Shown: positions 1 to 6,266, numbered from the stretch's first letter. The stretch: 64,000 nucleotides of DNA from Lachnospiraceae bacterium (GCA_017463255.1 JAFTPP010000032.1:372001-436000); one strand, 5' to 3'. The notes: generated from the sequence alone by a model not told the origin. Translations and numbers: made by a program.

Positions 1-1
1 T

Positions 2-262
2 GATGAAAATGACGGTATGATTACCATTAAAAATAACGGTTCCGTTCCAAAGTTTATTGATAAAGTCACAAGCATCAGTTTCTCTGCCAAACGTGCCCGC
101 GCTAACAAGCAGAAAATTCTGTATGTAACGGAACGTTGCGTATTTGAACTGGGTGAAAACGGACTTCGTCTGATTGAAGTATATCCCGGTGTTGATATGG
201 AAAATGATGTGTTAAGTCTTTTACCTTTTGAAGTAGAGATAGACCCAATCTTAAGATATTAA
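2..262 (+). CDS. Acyl-CoA:acetate/3-ketoacid CoA-transferase, C-terminal fragment
   Basis: The reading frame is already open at base 2, so the 5' part lies outside the window and the first ATG (base 17) is internal. The fragment reads LYVTERCVFEL, then GLRLIEVYPGVDMENDV, then LPFEVEIDPILRY. This matches the end of the large propionate/acetate CoA-transferase family (YdiF/Pct type), which moves CoA between short-chain acids in fermentation. The catalytic Glu region is not in the window, so substrate cannot be judged. A strong bidirectional terminator follows directly. Family assignment is fairly secure; the exact enzyme is not. Confidence 0.75.
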   Translation, partial: DENDGMITIKNNGSVPKFIDKVTSISFSAKRARANKQKILYVTERCVFELGENGLRLIEVYPGVDMENDVLSLLPFEVEIDPILRY

Positions 263-270
263 AAAATTGA

Positions 271-308
271 CCCCTTCTTATAAAAAAATTTATAAGAAGG
301 GGTTTTAT
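271..308. terminator. Bidirectional intrinsic terminator between convergent genes
   Basis: A perfect 14-bp stem (271-284 with 289-302) closes on a 4-nt loop. T-runs lie on both sides (TTTT after 302 on plus; an A-run at 261-266 gives U's on minus). It separates the plus-strand CoA transferase from the minus-strand hydrolase. Confidence 0.9.
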
Positions 309-312
309 CATT

Positions 313-1077
313 TTAATCTTCTATACAATTCATAACCACAAAATCATACAATAATTCCGTCATTTTCTTAGTACCTTCATCGCTAAATCCATGACCTTCC
401 AAAGGAAACAATTCCAAATGAACATTTTTGTATGCCTTTTTGATTTTATCCATATAACTCATTGATACAATCGCATCTTTTTCGCCATGCATAACCAATA
501 TGGGATTGTCATATTTACCTACATGTTCAAAAACATTATATCCGTAAATACTTTCAAAGAACACTCTTCCTAACTTCATATCCCATAATTCAAATTCTTC
601 CGGTATATCTTCCTTTTTAGGAAACTTCTTATTCCAATCATCAGCAATGCAAAACGCCGGATACAAAAGAATCATTCCCCGTATCTCATCAGGAATATCT
701 TCCACTACAAGAGCTGTTACAAGCCCACCCTGACTTCCGCCAAACAAAAATACTTGTTTTTCATTAATAAATTCCAATTCCTTAACATATGAGAAAACAG
801 CAAATAAATCATCTTTCTCCGTAAAAATCGTCATATCTTTCGTAGACATACCGCTGGTATCTCTGGTTGAGCCTCCGCAAAAAGCAAATGTCACAGCACA
901 AATTCCACGTTCCGCCAAAAACCTTGCAGTAGAATCAAAATCTGTTTTAAATCCATTGTATCCATGACTAAAAATAACTACCGGATAAATACCTGATTCC
1001 ATAGGCATATATACTAATCCATCAATCTGTCTATTATGATTTGAAACCTTTATAGAATCAACCACTACCTTTCCCAT
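313..1077 (-). CDS. Alpha/beta hydrolase, esterase-like
   Basis: A 254-residue serine hydrolase. It has an N-terminal HGYNG oxyanion motif near residue 38, the nucleophile elbow GGSQGG near residue 113, the acid residue in VMHGEKDAIVS and the catalytic His in EGHGFSD, so the triad is complete. There is no signal peptide, so it is cytoplasmic. Size and motif spacing resemble the cinnamoyl/feruloyl esterases of gut bacteria (Est1E or LJ0536 type), which free phenolic acids from plant esters, but acyl-CoA thioesterase or peptidase-like activities share this fold. It lies 25 bp downstream of the cstA-like gene in the same direction and could be co-transcribed. The substrate is a guess. Confidence 0.8.
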   Translation of the reverse strand: MGKVVVDSIKVSNHNRQIDGLVYMPMESGIYPVVIFSHGYNGFKTDFDSTARFLAERGICAVTFAFCGGSTRDTSGMSTKDMTIFTEKDDLFAVFSYVKELEFINEKQVFLFGGSQGGLVTALVVEDIPDEIRGMILLYPAFCIADDWNKKFPKKEDIPEEFELWDMKLGRVFFESIYGYNVFEHVGKYDNPILVMHGEKDAIVSMSYMDKIKKAYKNVHLELFPLEGHGFSDEGTKKMTELLYDFVVMNCIED

Positions 1078-1102
1078 AGAACCTCCAAATATAGTGCGTT
1101 AT

Positions 1103-2797
1103 TTACATATCTGCTTCACTTTTTGATAATAATTTACTAAGTCCCTGAATAACAACACAAATTCCTAAAGCAAAAATTGAAACAGCAAACACAAGTTGTA
1201 ATGTGTCACCAAAATATGCAAGTGACGTAGCGGTAATCAAAGCCTTTGCTTTATTGAAAATCGTAAATCCCAATGCCGTAAACGATACAGCAAGCATAAC
1301 ACCTAACGGTATATACATAAACCAGCGTACTTTTTTACAACGTTTCAAGTAAACAGCACAAGCTAAAAACGCAAAGACTGATAACAATTGATTTGACGCG
1401 CCAAACAATGCCCATATATTTTTATATCCCACTCGCGTTAATACGAATGCCAAAACCAAAGTGATAACAGAAGCAAAATACTTATTCGTCAGTATTTTCC
1501 TTACTGTTCCCATCTCTTCATCTTTAATGGAACTATCAAGAAACAGTTCCTGGAATGATAATCTTCCGATTCTGGCAACAGAGTCAAGGGAAGTAAGTGC
1601 AAAGGCTGAAATTGCCAATGTAATAAGCGTATACATTACCTCGGAAGGCAATCCCATTGTAATAAGGAAGTTTGATACTGCACCTGCAAAAATCTGTGCC
1701 GGTGTGGTCCACCCCTGTGCATTGGCCTCTCCTATTGCAAATGATGCCACTGCTATTAATGCAACAACTGCAAGCATACTTTCCATCAACATAGAACCAA
1801 AGGAAACCGGTAACATATCCTTCTCATTCTTAATCTGCTTAGATGCTGTGCCTGATGACACCAGAGAATGAAATCCTGAAACTGCACCGCAAGCTATTGT
1901 TACAAACATAATCGGGAATAAAAACTGTCCATCCACATTAAAAGCAGTAAATGCAGGTAAATTAATAGCCGGATTTGCAAATAACACTCCTACAACTGAT
2001 GCAAGAATCATTGCTACCAAAAGATAACTATTCAGATAATCTCTCGGTTGCAGTAATGCCCACACAGGTACTACAGAAGCAAGCAATATGTAAATAAAAA
2101 TCAGTATCTGCCATACTTCAAGGGATATATATATCGGAAAATAAAGTCCGATAGTAACTGATGCAACTAACATTACCAATGCGATTGCTGTGTTTAACCA
2201 TGTAGGAAATTTTCCGTAACGTAAAATCATTCCTAAAATAACTGCAAACACAATAAACATCACAGACGTTGTTGCCACCGCACCATTTGCAACAATATTT
2301 GCACTACGGACTCCTCCTGTAACCGTCCACCCCCGGAATGTTCCTGCCACAATATCTGCAAAAGCAGCAACTACCAGAATGCAAAAGAGCCAACAAAACA
2401 GTAAAAACAATTTTTTACCTAATTTACCAATGTATAATTCGATAATATATCCTATACTTCTACCCTTATTTCTTACTGAAACATACATTGATGCATAATC
2501 CTGTACAGCACCAAAAAACACACCGCCCAGTAATACCCATAGAAGAACCGGAACCCATCCGAAAATTGCCGCTTGAATAGGACCGTTTATTGGTCCTGCT
2601 CCTGCTATGGACGCAAACTGATGTCCAAACACAACACCTTTTGGAGCCGGTTCATAATCCACGCCGTCTCTTAACTCATATGCAGGCGTCTGTCTCTTGG
2701 CATCTACGCCCCATTTTCTTGCAATCCACTTTCCATACAATATGTACGCCATAACTAGCACAATTGTGGAAATTAACATAATCGTTACACCATTCAT
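1103..2797 (-). CDS. cstA: CstA family carbon-starvation/pyruvate-peptide transporter
   Basis: A 564-residue polytopic membrane protein with the CstA signature at the N-terminus (FGHQFASIAGAGPINGP, then FGAVQDYASM) and about 14 hydrophobic segments. Family members include E. coli CstA and BtsT, linked to uptake of peptides and pyruvate. This is the shorter Gram-positive form, lacking most of the C-terminal extension of the roughly 700-residue enteric proteins. A good ribosome site (AGGGGTGA) precedes the start. In a fermenting anaerobe, pyruvate or peptide scavenging is plausible, but the substrate is not visible in the sequence. Confidence 0.9.
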   Translation of the reverse strand: MNGVTIMLISTIVLVMAYILYGKWIARKWGVDAKRQTPAYELRDGVDYEPAPKGVVFGHQFASIAGAGPINGPIQAAIFGWVPVLLWVLLGGVFFGAVQDYASMYVSVRNKGRSIGYIIELYIGKLGKKLFLLFCWLFCILVVAAFADIVAGTFRGWTVTGGVRSANIVANGAVATTSVMFIVFAVILGMILRYGKFPTWLNTAIALVMLVASVTIGLYFPIYISLEVWQILIFIYILLASVVPVWALLQPRDYLNSYLLVAMILASVVGVLFANPAINLPAFTAFNVDGQFLFPIMFVTIACGAVSGFHSLVSSGTASKQIKNEKDMLPVSFGSMLMESMLAVVALIAVASFAIGEANAQGWTTPAQIFAGAVSNFLITMGLPSEVMYTLITLAISAFALTSLDSVARIGRLSFQELFLDSSIKDEEMGTVRKILTNKYFASVITLVLAFVLTRVGYKNIWALFGASNQLLSVFAFLACAVYLKRCKKVRWFMYIPLGVMLAVSFTALGFTIFNKAKALITATSLAYFGDTLQLVFAVSIFALGICVVIQGLSKLLSKSEADM

Positions 2798-2833
2798 AGA
2801 ATCACCCCTGATTGTTTTATTATCTTATTCTTT

Positions 2834-3439
2834 CTATTCCCCGAATCTAATGTTCTTTACCGTACCGGGTTCAATGGATAAATGTTCATATACTCTTTCC
2901 CCACCACTACCTGTCGGTGCCTGTGCCAATAATCCAACTTTAACTACTTTACTTTCAGGCATAAGAAAATATCTCGTCATATGGAATTTTTCTCCGTCTA
3001 AAGAATAATGGAAAGAGAATGCTCTGCCTACACGGCATACCTTTAACCACAAGTAGTCCTGTCCTTCAATATTACATCCATTCGCATCGTCTGATTCACC
3101 ATTCTTAGTAACAACACTAACCGCCGCATGAGTTCCGAAGTCTGTAAGCTCAAAACAGCATTTTGCCCAATTCTTCATATCCTGCATAACCATAACGGAA
3201 GCCGAATCATAAGTTTCTTTAAACTTGTGAGAAACCTTTACCTTAAGTACGAAATCGCCTTCTATTTCAGTATAATAATATGGTGCATTACACAATGACT
3301 CCGGTAAGATTCCTTCTTCACTTACCGTTTCTCCTCCACAGAAAAAATCTGTAAGTGCCGGTGCTGTCATTGTGATACGGTTTTCTTCAATTACTATGTC
3401 TCCTTCATTAATCCAATTAAAGTTATCCTTATAATTCAT
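2834..3439 (-). CDS. DUF1349 domain protein (concanavalin-like fold)
   Basis: A 201-residue soluble protein without a signal peptide. The pattern of NWINEGDIVIEEN, the FCGGE segment, FVLKVKVSHKF, and the WLKVCRVGRAFSFHYSLDGEKF block is typical of DUF1349 proteins (also called regulation of enolase protein 1), a beta-sandwich with a concanavalin-like jelly-roll. No biochemical role is established for the family; carbohydrate binding is often assumed from the fold. It sits 36 bp upstream of cstA on the same strand and has an AGGAGG ribosome site, so the two may form an operon. Confidence 0.8.
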   Translation of the reverse strand: MNYKDNFNWINEGDIVIEENRITMTAPALTDFFCGGETVSEEGILPESLCNAPYYYTEIEGDFVLKVKVSHKFKETYDSASVMVMQDMKNWAKCCFELTDFGTHAAVSVVTKNGESDDANGCNIEGQDYLWLKVCRVGRAFSFHYSLDGEKFHMTRYFLMPESKVVKVGLLAQAPTGSGGERVYEHLSIEPGTVKNIRFGE

Positions 3440-3515
3440 ACTTACCTCCTAATATTTTTTTCATATTTTATTAATCATTATAATACATTTCACTTTTGAT
3501 AGATAGATTAATGAA

Positions 3516-3678
3516 TTAATTTTGTTGAAAATATCTATACGGTTCTTCTCTTCTAATTAGCGGTTCTGTATGAATCGCCTGTTCGTTACCATATCATAGT
3601 AATAATATAATATGGTGCATGTTTTTCATATTCACCGAAATCCCCGGATTCATCTACAAATACACTTAATTCCTTCAT
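3516..3678 (-). pseudogene. Truncated DUF3800 gene
   Basis: Starting at the ATG at 3678, after a GAGGT ribosome site, the frame reads MKELSVFVDESGDFG, then HAPYYIITMIW and a stop at 3586-3588. This is the typical N-terminus of DUF3800 proteins, whose VDESG motif suggests an RNase H-like metal-binding fold. In another frame the next stretch (about 3587 down to 3516) reads QAIHTEPLIRREEPYR, which also resembles DUF3800. The gene is therefore frameshifted and lacks most of its roughly 200+ residues. It is preceded by its own promoter, structured RNA and terminator, an arrangement found with DUF3800 genes in other genomes. Confidence 0.7.
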
Positions 3679-3689
3679 AATACCTCTAA

Positions 3690-3769
3690 AATAAAAAACG
3701 GCGGGGAGTCTCCCCGCCAAATAGGTTGGACCTGGGTCTTTCGACCAGCCCACTGTGAACTTGTTTACA
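3690..3769 (-). ncRNA. Candidate DUF3800-associated structured RNA
   Basis: Transcription from the promoter at 3775-3803 would give a roughly 75-nt RNA. It contains a hairpin with a GAAA tetraloop (GGTC GAAA GACC on minus, around 3735-3746) extended by flanking CUG/CAG pairing, then an 8-bp GC-rich terminator hairpin (3700-3707 with 3711-3718) and six U's. The start codon of the DUF3800 remnant lies just after it. Published comparative searches named several DUF3800-linked RNA motifs; whether this is one of them needs a covariance-model search. The order RNA, terminator, protein gene also resembles type III toxin-antitoxin loci. Confidence 0.55.
3693..3718 (-). terminator. Terminator between the DUF3800 RNA and DUF3800 remnant
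   Basis: Minus-strand hairpin GGCGGGGA / TCCCCGCC with a 3-nt loop, followed by G and TTTTTT. It would stop most transcripts before the protein gene. Confidence 0.85.
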
Positions 3770-3774
3770 CTATT

Positions 3775-3803
3775 ATTATATGCAGAAAAACGAATTTATG
3801 CAA
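3775..3803 (-). promoter_or_regulatory. Sigma-A-type promoter of the DUF3800-associated RNA
   Basis: Minus strand: -35 TTGCAT (3798-3803), 17-bp spacer, -10 TATAAT (3775-3780). Spacing and boxes are near consensus, and the start site would fall about 7 nt downstream, near 3768. Confidence 0.75.
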
Positions 3804-3892
3804 TAATTATTTATCGAACTTATGTTCTCTATTAGTTATAGTACATATTCTCAAATTAATCAACCACATTTTTCTACAAGGTTCATAGTATG

Positions 3893-3928
3893 CAAAAAAT
3901 ATAGGGAGCCTATTACAGACTCCCTATA
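3893..3928 (-). terminator. Terminator after displaced ppdK 3' end, copy C
   Basis: Minus strand: 9-bp stem TATAGGGAG / CTCCCTATA (3900-3908 with 3920-3928), 11-nt loop, then TTTTTT. It lies downstream of the toxin gene and of the att-like core at 4031-4043. Confidence 0.8.
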
Positions 3929-3965
3929 CAATGTATAGCTTCATTATAATCTTTTCCGGGAAACT

Positions 3966-4043
3966 CTTATTGAACTATCGTTCAATAAGCAGCCCTCGCC
4001 ATAGGCTCGGTTAATTACTGTTTGTTGTTGATAGCAGCCTGTG
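3966..4043 (-). repeat. Displaced ppdK 3'-end copy C (att-like core with inverted repeat)
   Basis: Plus-strand bases 4028-4043 (TTGATAGCAGCCTGTG) are identical to ppdK bases 6251-6266. On minus the copy still encodes QAAINNKQ and a stop (4015-4017), against QAAIKESK and a stop at the intact ppdK end. It is followed by a perfect 10-bp inverted repeat with a 4-nt loop (3966-3975 with 3980-3989) and then the terminator at 3893-3928. No ppdK coding sequence upstream of the core is preserved. This is what remains when an element integrates at the 3' end of a gene and pushes the old end away. Confidence 0.65.
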
Positions 4044-4085
4044 AGGTATTAAATAATTAGCCTGCGATTGCAGGGATAAATAACA

Positions 4086-4565
4086 TTAATATTTCCCACA
4101 TAGTTTCTCAAGCATACCAAAGTCATTTGTTCTTTTTGCTAAAGCTGTCGTATTACCATTATACATTTTATGACTATATACAATTTCTGCATTTTTTCTT
4201 ATTCGATTCTTCTGTCTGTTAACTTCTCGACTCTCAGCTTGTAATAAATATCTGTAACTCAAATCTTTTTCTTTATTAATATCCAGCTCAATTATTTGGT
4301 CAGAAGGAACCGGTATCATATTATTTAAATTAATAACCGCATAATCCTTTATCTTAATAAAATCTACTGTTTCTGGCATTTTCTTATGCTTATCCTTGTA
4401 TGAAGATAAAGGGGCAAAATATTTCATCCCATTAATCTCCATAACAATACCAATATACTTACGATTAGATTTTCCATCTTTATGTGAAAATATATGTTTT
4501 TGATATAAAGATAAATACTGTATATATTCATATTGTATCTCATATATTCTTATTCGTTTATTCAT
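4086..4565 (-). CDS. Type III toxin-antitoxin system toxin, ToxN/AbiQ/CptN family endoribonuclease
   Basis: A 159-residue protein carrying the family signature in order: an N-terminal Y-IQYL segment, RKYIGIVMEINGMKYFAPLS near residue 36, the KH-M-E-DFIKI stretch, YAVINLNNMIPVP near residue 100, then a helical tail ending NDFGMLEKLCGKY. Such toxins are sequence-specific endoribonucleases inhibited by a repeated RNA encoded just upstream. That RNA, its promoter and the intervening terminator are all present here (4588-4726). The length fits CptN-type members known from Lachnospiraceae relatives. Related loci abort phage infection or stabilise plasmids. The gene lies between two displaced ppdK ends, consistent with acquisition on a mobile element. 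Confidence 0.88.
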   Translation of the reverse strand: MNKRIRIYEIQYEYIQYLSLYQKHIFSHKDGKSNRKYIGIVMEINGMKYFAPLSSYKDKHKKMPETVDFIKIKDYAVINLNNMIPVPSDQIIELDINKEKDLSYRYLLQAESREVNRQKNRIRKNAEIVYSHKMYNGNTTALAKRTNDFGMLEKLCGKY

Positions 4566-4587
4566 AAATTTACCTTCCTACAAAAAA

Positions 4588-4613
4588 ATGGCAGAGACCA
4601 TAGTCTCTGCCAT
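4588..4613 (-). terminator. Terminator between antitoxin RNA and toxin gene
   Basis: Minus strand: 10-11 bp stem (4588-4598 with 4603-4613) with a 4-nt loop, followed by seven T's (4582-4588). In type III systems such a leaky terminator sets the excess of antitoxin RNA over toxin mRNA. Confidence 0.88.
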
Positions 4614-4686
4614 CTGTTAACTCGCTCACTTTAGGGCTGTGCATCACCCACTAATAAATCGCTCATTTATAAGGCTGTGCATCACC
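4611..4686 (-). ncRNA. Type III antitoxin RNA, two 38-nt tandem repeats
   Basis: On minus, two 38-nt units (4686-4649 and 4648-4611) each begin GGTGATGCACAGCC and share a central TAAA, GAGCGA, TTA pattern. The first forms a small stem ATAAAT/ATTTAT around GAGCG. The second runs directly into the terminator hairpin. A promoter lies immediately upstream and the ToxN-family toxin immediately downstream, so these are almost certainly the toxin-binding antitoxin repeats, expected to be cut out by the toxin. Two repeats fits the shorter arrays of CptIN-type systems. Confidence 0.82.
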
Positions 4687-4696
4687 TTCTACAGAT

Positions 4697-4726
4697 AGTA
4701 TACTATTTCTATGTCACTTTAGTCAA
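4697..4726 (-). promoter_or_regulatory. Promoter of the antitoxin RNA
   Basis: Minus strand: -35 TTGACT (4721-4726), 18-bp spacer, -10 TATACT (4697-4702). The -35 box overlaps the stop codon of the upstream HTH gene (TGA, 4723-4725). Transcription would start close to the first repeat. Confidence 0.75.
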
Positions 4727-4998
4727 TCCATTTTCTTATTTCTCAGCTCATCATAATACGCTTTATACCTATATGCTGTACGTCTGCTAATCTCTCCCTG
4801 ATTAACAATCTCCATAATGGTCATACCAGATTCATACTTCACGACAAAATCATTATACGAAGCCATCCATGTCTCATCATGCTTCTTGCGCCCGGCTGGT
4901 GTAATATTCTTATATCGTTCTATTTCTTCGCGTAACGCCTTGTTCTCTGATTCTAATTCAGCAATTTTTTCTAATGCTTGTTCTATTGTTGTTACCAT
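4723..4998 (-). CDS. Small coiled-coil plus helix-turn-helix protein
   Basis: 91 residues. Residues 1-30 form a leucine-zipper-like coiled coil (MVTTIEQALEKIAELESENKALR), followed by a resolvase/transposase-like helix-turn-helix (YESGMTIMEIVNQGEISRRTAYRYK, roughly residues 54-78). This points to a dimeric DNA-binding protein. It is the gene immediately upstream of the type III antitoxin, whose promoter overlaps its stop codon. Its own promoter contains an inverted repeat (see 5028-5076) that could be an autoregulatory operator. I do not recognise a named family; it may be a repressor or accessory protein of the mobile element. Confidence 0.65.
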   Translation of the reverse strand: MVTTIEQALEKIAELESENKALREEIERYKNITPAGRKKHDETWMASYNDFVVKYESGMTIMEIVNQGEISRRTAYRYKAYYDELRNKKMD

Positions 4999-5027
4999 AG
5001 CAACCTCTGTGTCATTTATTTATTGGC

Positions 5028-5076
5028 ATAATAACATAAAGAAAACAGTGTGTCAATCTAATTTTTGGCACACCAT
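5028..5076 (-). promoter_or_regulatory. Promoter and inverted-repeat operator of the HTH gene
   Basis: Minus strand: -35 TTGACA (5051-5056), 17-bp spacer, -10 TATTAT (5028-5033). Overlapping the -35 box is an inverted repeat GTGTGCCAA, 8 nt, TTGACACAC (one mismatch), a likely binding site for a dimeric repressor such as the HTH protein it drives. Confidence 0.65.
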
Positions 5077-5100
5077 TTTCTTTAATATACGTCATGACAG

Positions 5101-5130
5101 TTTAAAGTGGTCGAATTCGAACACTTTAAA
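5101..5130. repeat. 30-bp near-perfect palindrome
   Basis: TTTAAAGTG, G, TCGAATTCGA, A, CACTTTAAA reads the same on both strands except one base pair in each half (positions 10 and 21). It has no T-run for termination. It looks like a two-fold protein-binding site, but no adjacent start codon identifies the regulated gene. Confidence 0.7.
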
Positions 5131-5258
5131 TATGAAAATCATACCACTAATTCTTATTTACAATAATTTTATACATCTCATATAAAGCATGAGATATAAA
5201 AAATACTCTCTATCACAATGAATGTACGGGTGGCAATGGTTTCGCTTAAAGATTACTT

Positions 5259-5383
5259 CTACTTAAATATCAAATTATTAAGTTCATCTATCAATTTCTG
5301 ATTATTAATTTTTCTAGCCAATGGCATATAAATTTCTATAGTTTCCATATTACCATTTCTTTTTGTGATTTTCTAAGAGCCAT
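5259..5383 (-). pseudogene. Small broken gene of unknown family
   Basis: A strong ribosome site (GGAGG, 7 nt, ATG at 5381-5383) opens MALRKSQKEMVIWKL and a stop (5336-5338). An overlapping frame starting at 5348 continues as METIEIYMPLARKINNQKL to a stop at 5259. The strong ribosome site followed by two short overlapping frames suggests a one-base frameshift in a formerly single gene of about 40 codons. No family is recognised. It could instead be two real microproteins. Confidence 0.3.
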
Positions 5384-5514
5384 ATTAATACCTCCAAATT
5401 CTTTTGTTATTACTATTTTACTGACTAAAATAAAACTTTCTTACTCTCATAAGCCTGTGCTAATAGTTCTTACATAGAAATTATCTCAAATTAAGTGTCC
5501 AATAAAAATCACTT

Positions 5515-5601
5515 TTAGATAGGTGATTTAAACATAATCATGTAACCTTTCGTCCAACCACCCCAATCGCTTTTCCCCACTCTTCCATATTTCTCATACA
5601 T
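5515..5601 (-). CDS. Doubtful 28-residue ORF
   Basis: ATG at 5601, reading MYEKYGRVGKSDWGGWTKGY and eight further residues. The ribosome site is weak. A terminator-like hairpin (AAATCAC / GTGATTT, about 5507-5530) overlaps its end on the minus strand. It lies between the terminator at 5621-5662 and the broken gene, inside the accessory patch. It may be a microprotein or chance. Confidence 0.15.
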   Translation of the reverse strand: MYEKYGRVGKSDWGGWTKGYMIMFKSPI

Positions 5602-5620
5602 TCCCACCACTTTCACCACA

Positions 5621-5662
5621 AAAAAATATCCCACTAGAACCATTACGATTCTAGTAGGATAT
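5621..5662 (-). terminator. Terminator after displaced ppdK 3' end, copy D
   Basis: Minus strand: 13-bp stem with one mismatch (5626-5639 with 5649-5662), followed by a run of T's (5621-5626 are A on plus). Confidence 0.85.
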
Positions 5663-5682
5663 TCATAATTTTATAGACTTTT

Positions 5683-5733
5683 CTTAACTGTTAGTTAAGC
5701 GATCGCTCTACTTATTATTTATAGCAGCCTGTG
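5683..5733 (-). repeat. Displaced ppdK 3'-end copy D (att-like core with inverted repeat)
   Basis: Plus bases 5721-5733 (ATAGCAGCCTGTG) equal ppdK bases 6254-6266. On minus the copy encodes QAAINNK and a stop (5708-5710). It is followed by the 10-bp palindrome AGCGATCGCT (5698-5707) and an inverted repeat CTTAACT / AGTTAAG (5683-5699), then the terminator at 5621-5662. This is the same architecture as copy C and as the intact ppdK end. Confidence 0.65.
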
Positions 5734-5775
5734 GTGCTATCAGCAAAAGAAGGAGTTTGCTGTTTAAATTTCATG

Positions 5776-6078
5776 TTAATTGAGGCGGCTTAAAATTCGA
5801 GAAAAAACTTGATAGTATTCTTTAATCATATTATCGATTATACTATCAGCCTTATATCCGTCCTCAACTTTCATTTTTTTCTCCAGACCTAAAAATCCTT
5901 TTTCTCCTGTGCCGACCTTTTTATATTTTATTTCAGAAATATCGGGAAATGTTTTGGTAGTTATATCTCCGTGTCCATCTCCATCACTTACTGAAATATA
6001 ACCTTCCACATTAATTCCATAACGGTTATTAAGGTATACTATTGTTAAATCGTGCGCAATTTGTTCTTTGCTAATCAT
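5776..6078 (-). CDS. Hypothetical protein between ppdK and its displaced end
   Basis: About 100 residues from the second ATG (6078), chosen because AGAAAGGA lies 8-9 nt upstream; the earlier ATG at 6087 overlaps that ribosome site. The protein (SKEQIAHDLTIVYLNNRYG, then SVSDGDGHGDI, then KADSIIDNMIKEYYQVFSRI) is small, soluble and mixed alpha/beta. No family is recognised. It has its own promoter (6145-6173) and is the only gene between the ppdK terminator and the displaced 3' end D, so it is probably the sole cargo of a mini-element. Confidence 0.55.
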   Translation of the reverse strand: MISKEQIAHDLTIVYLNNRYGINVEGYISVSDGDGHGDITTKTFPDISEIKYKKVGTGEKGFLGLEKKMKVEDGYKADSIIDNMIKEYYQVFSRILSRLN

Positions 6079-6144
6079 TGATAACATCCTTTCTGTTAAT
6101 CAAAAAATATTGATTAAGTATTGACTCTCCTTTGTTTATATATC

Positions 6145-6173
6145 ATTATATTACATAATCATAAAAATTACAA
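6145..6173 (-). promoter_or_regulatory. Promoter of the hypothetical gene 5776-6078
   Basis: Minus strand: -35 TTGTAA (6168-6173), 17-bp spacer, -10 TATAAT (6145-6150). Confidence 0.55.
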
Positions 6174-6185
6174 ATAACTACAAAA

Positions 6186-6215
6186 ATCCCTCTGCCGATT
6201 ACTCAGCAGAGGGAT
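6186..6215 (-). terminator. ppdK terminator
   Basis: Minus strand: perfect 10-bp stem ATCCCTCTGC / GCAGAGGGAT with a 10-nt loop, followed by TTTTTG, about 22 nt past the ppdK stop codon. Confidence 0.9.
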
Positions 6216-6230
6216 AAATTTTGCTTTATA

Positions 6231-6266
6231 AATCTAATTACTTAGATTCTTTGATAGCAGCCTGTG
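6231..6266 (-). repeat. Intact ppdK 3' end with att-like core
   Basis: Core ATAGCAGCCTGTG (6254-6266) is shared exactly with 5721-5733 and 4031-4043. An inverted repeat AATCTAA / TTAGATT (6231-6248, 4-nt loop) brackets the stop codon, five bases from the core. It is the presumed insertion target in the 3' end of ppdK. Confidence 0.6.

Larger units (their letters stand above)
4999..5775. other. 777-bp gene-poor stretch of the accessory patch
   Basis: Contains, from left to right, the HTH-gene promoter, a 30-bp palindrome (5101-5130), a broken small gene (5259-5383), a doubtful 28-codon ORF (5515-5601), a terminator (5621-5662) and the second displaced ppdK end (5683-5733). No other credible gene was seen on either strand. 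Confidence 0.6.

Noticed and set aside
1461-1871. 136-codon plus-strand frame inside cstA
   Set aside because: Antisense shadow of a well-conserved transporter with no ribosome site and no homology visible.
3690-3769. Known riboswitch (c-di-GMP, fluoride, preQ1) or SRP RNA at this site
   Set aside because: The GAAA hairpin and terminator lack the conserved cores of those RNAs; the DUF3800 gene right after it gives a better explanation.
4611-4686. The two 38-nt repeats as a minimal CRISPR array
   Set aside because: The repeats abut without unique spacers, no cas genes are near, and position before a ToxN-type toxin explains them.
5451-5466. AAGCCTGTGCTAATAG, partly like the ppdK end, as a fourth displaced copy
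   Set aside because: Only about 10 bases match, the QAAI-stop coding pattern is missing and no terminator structure fits.
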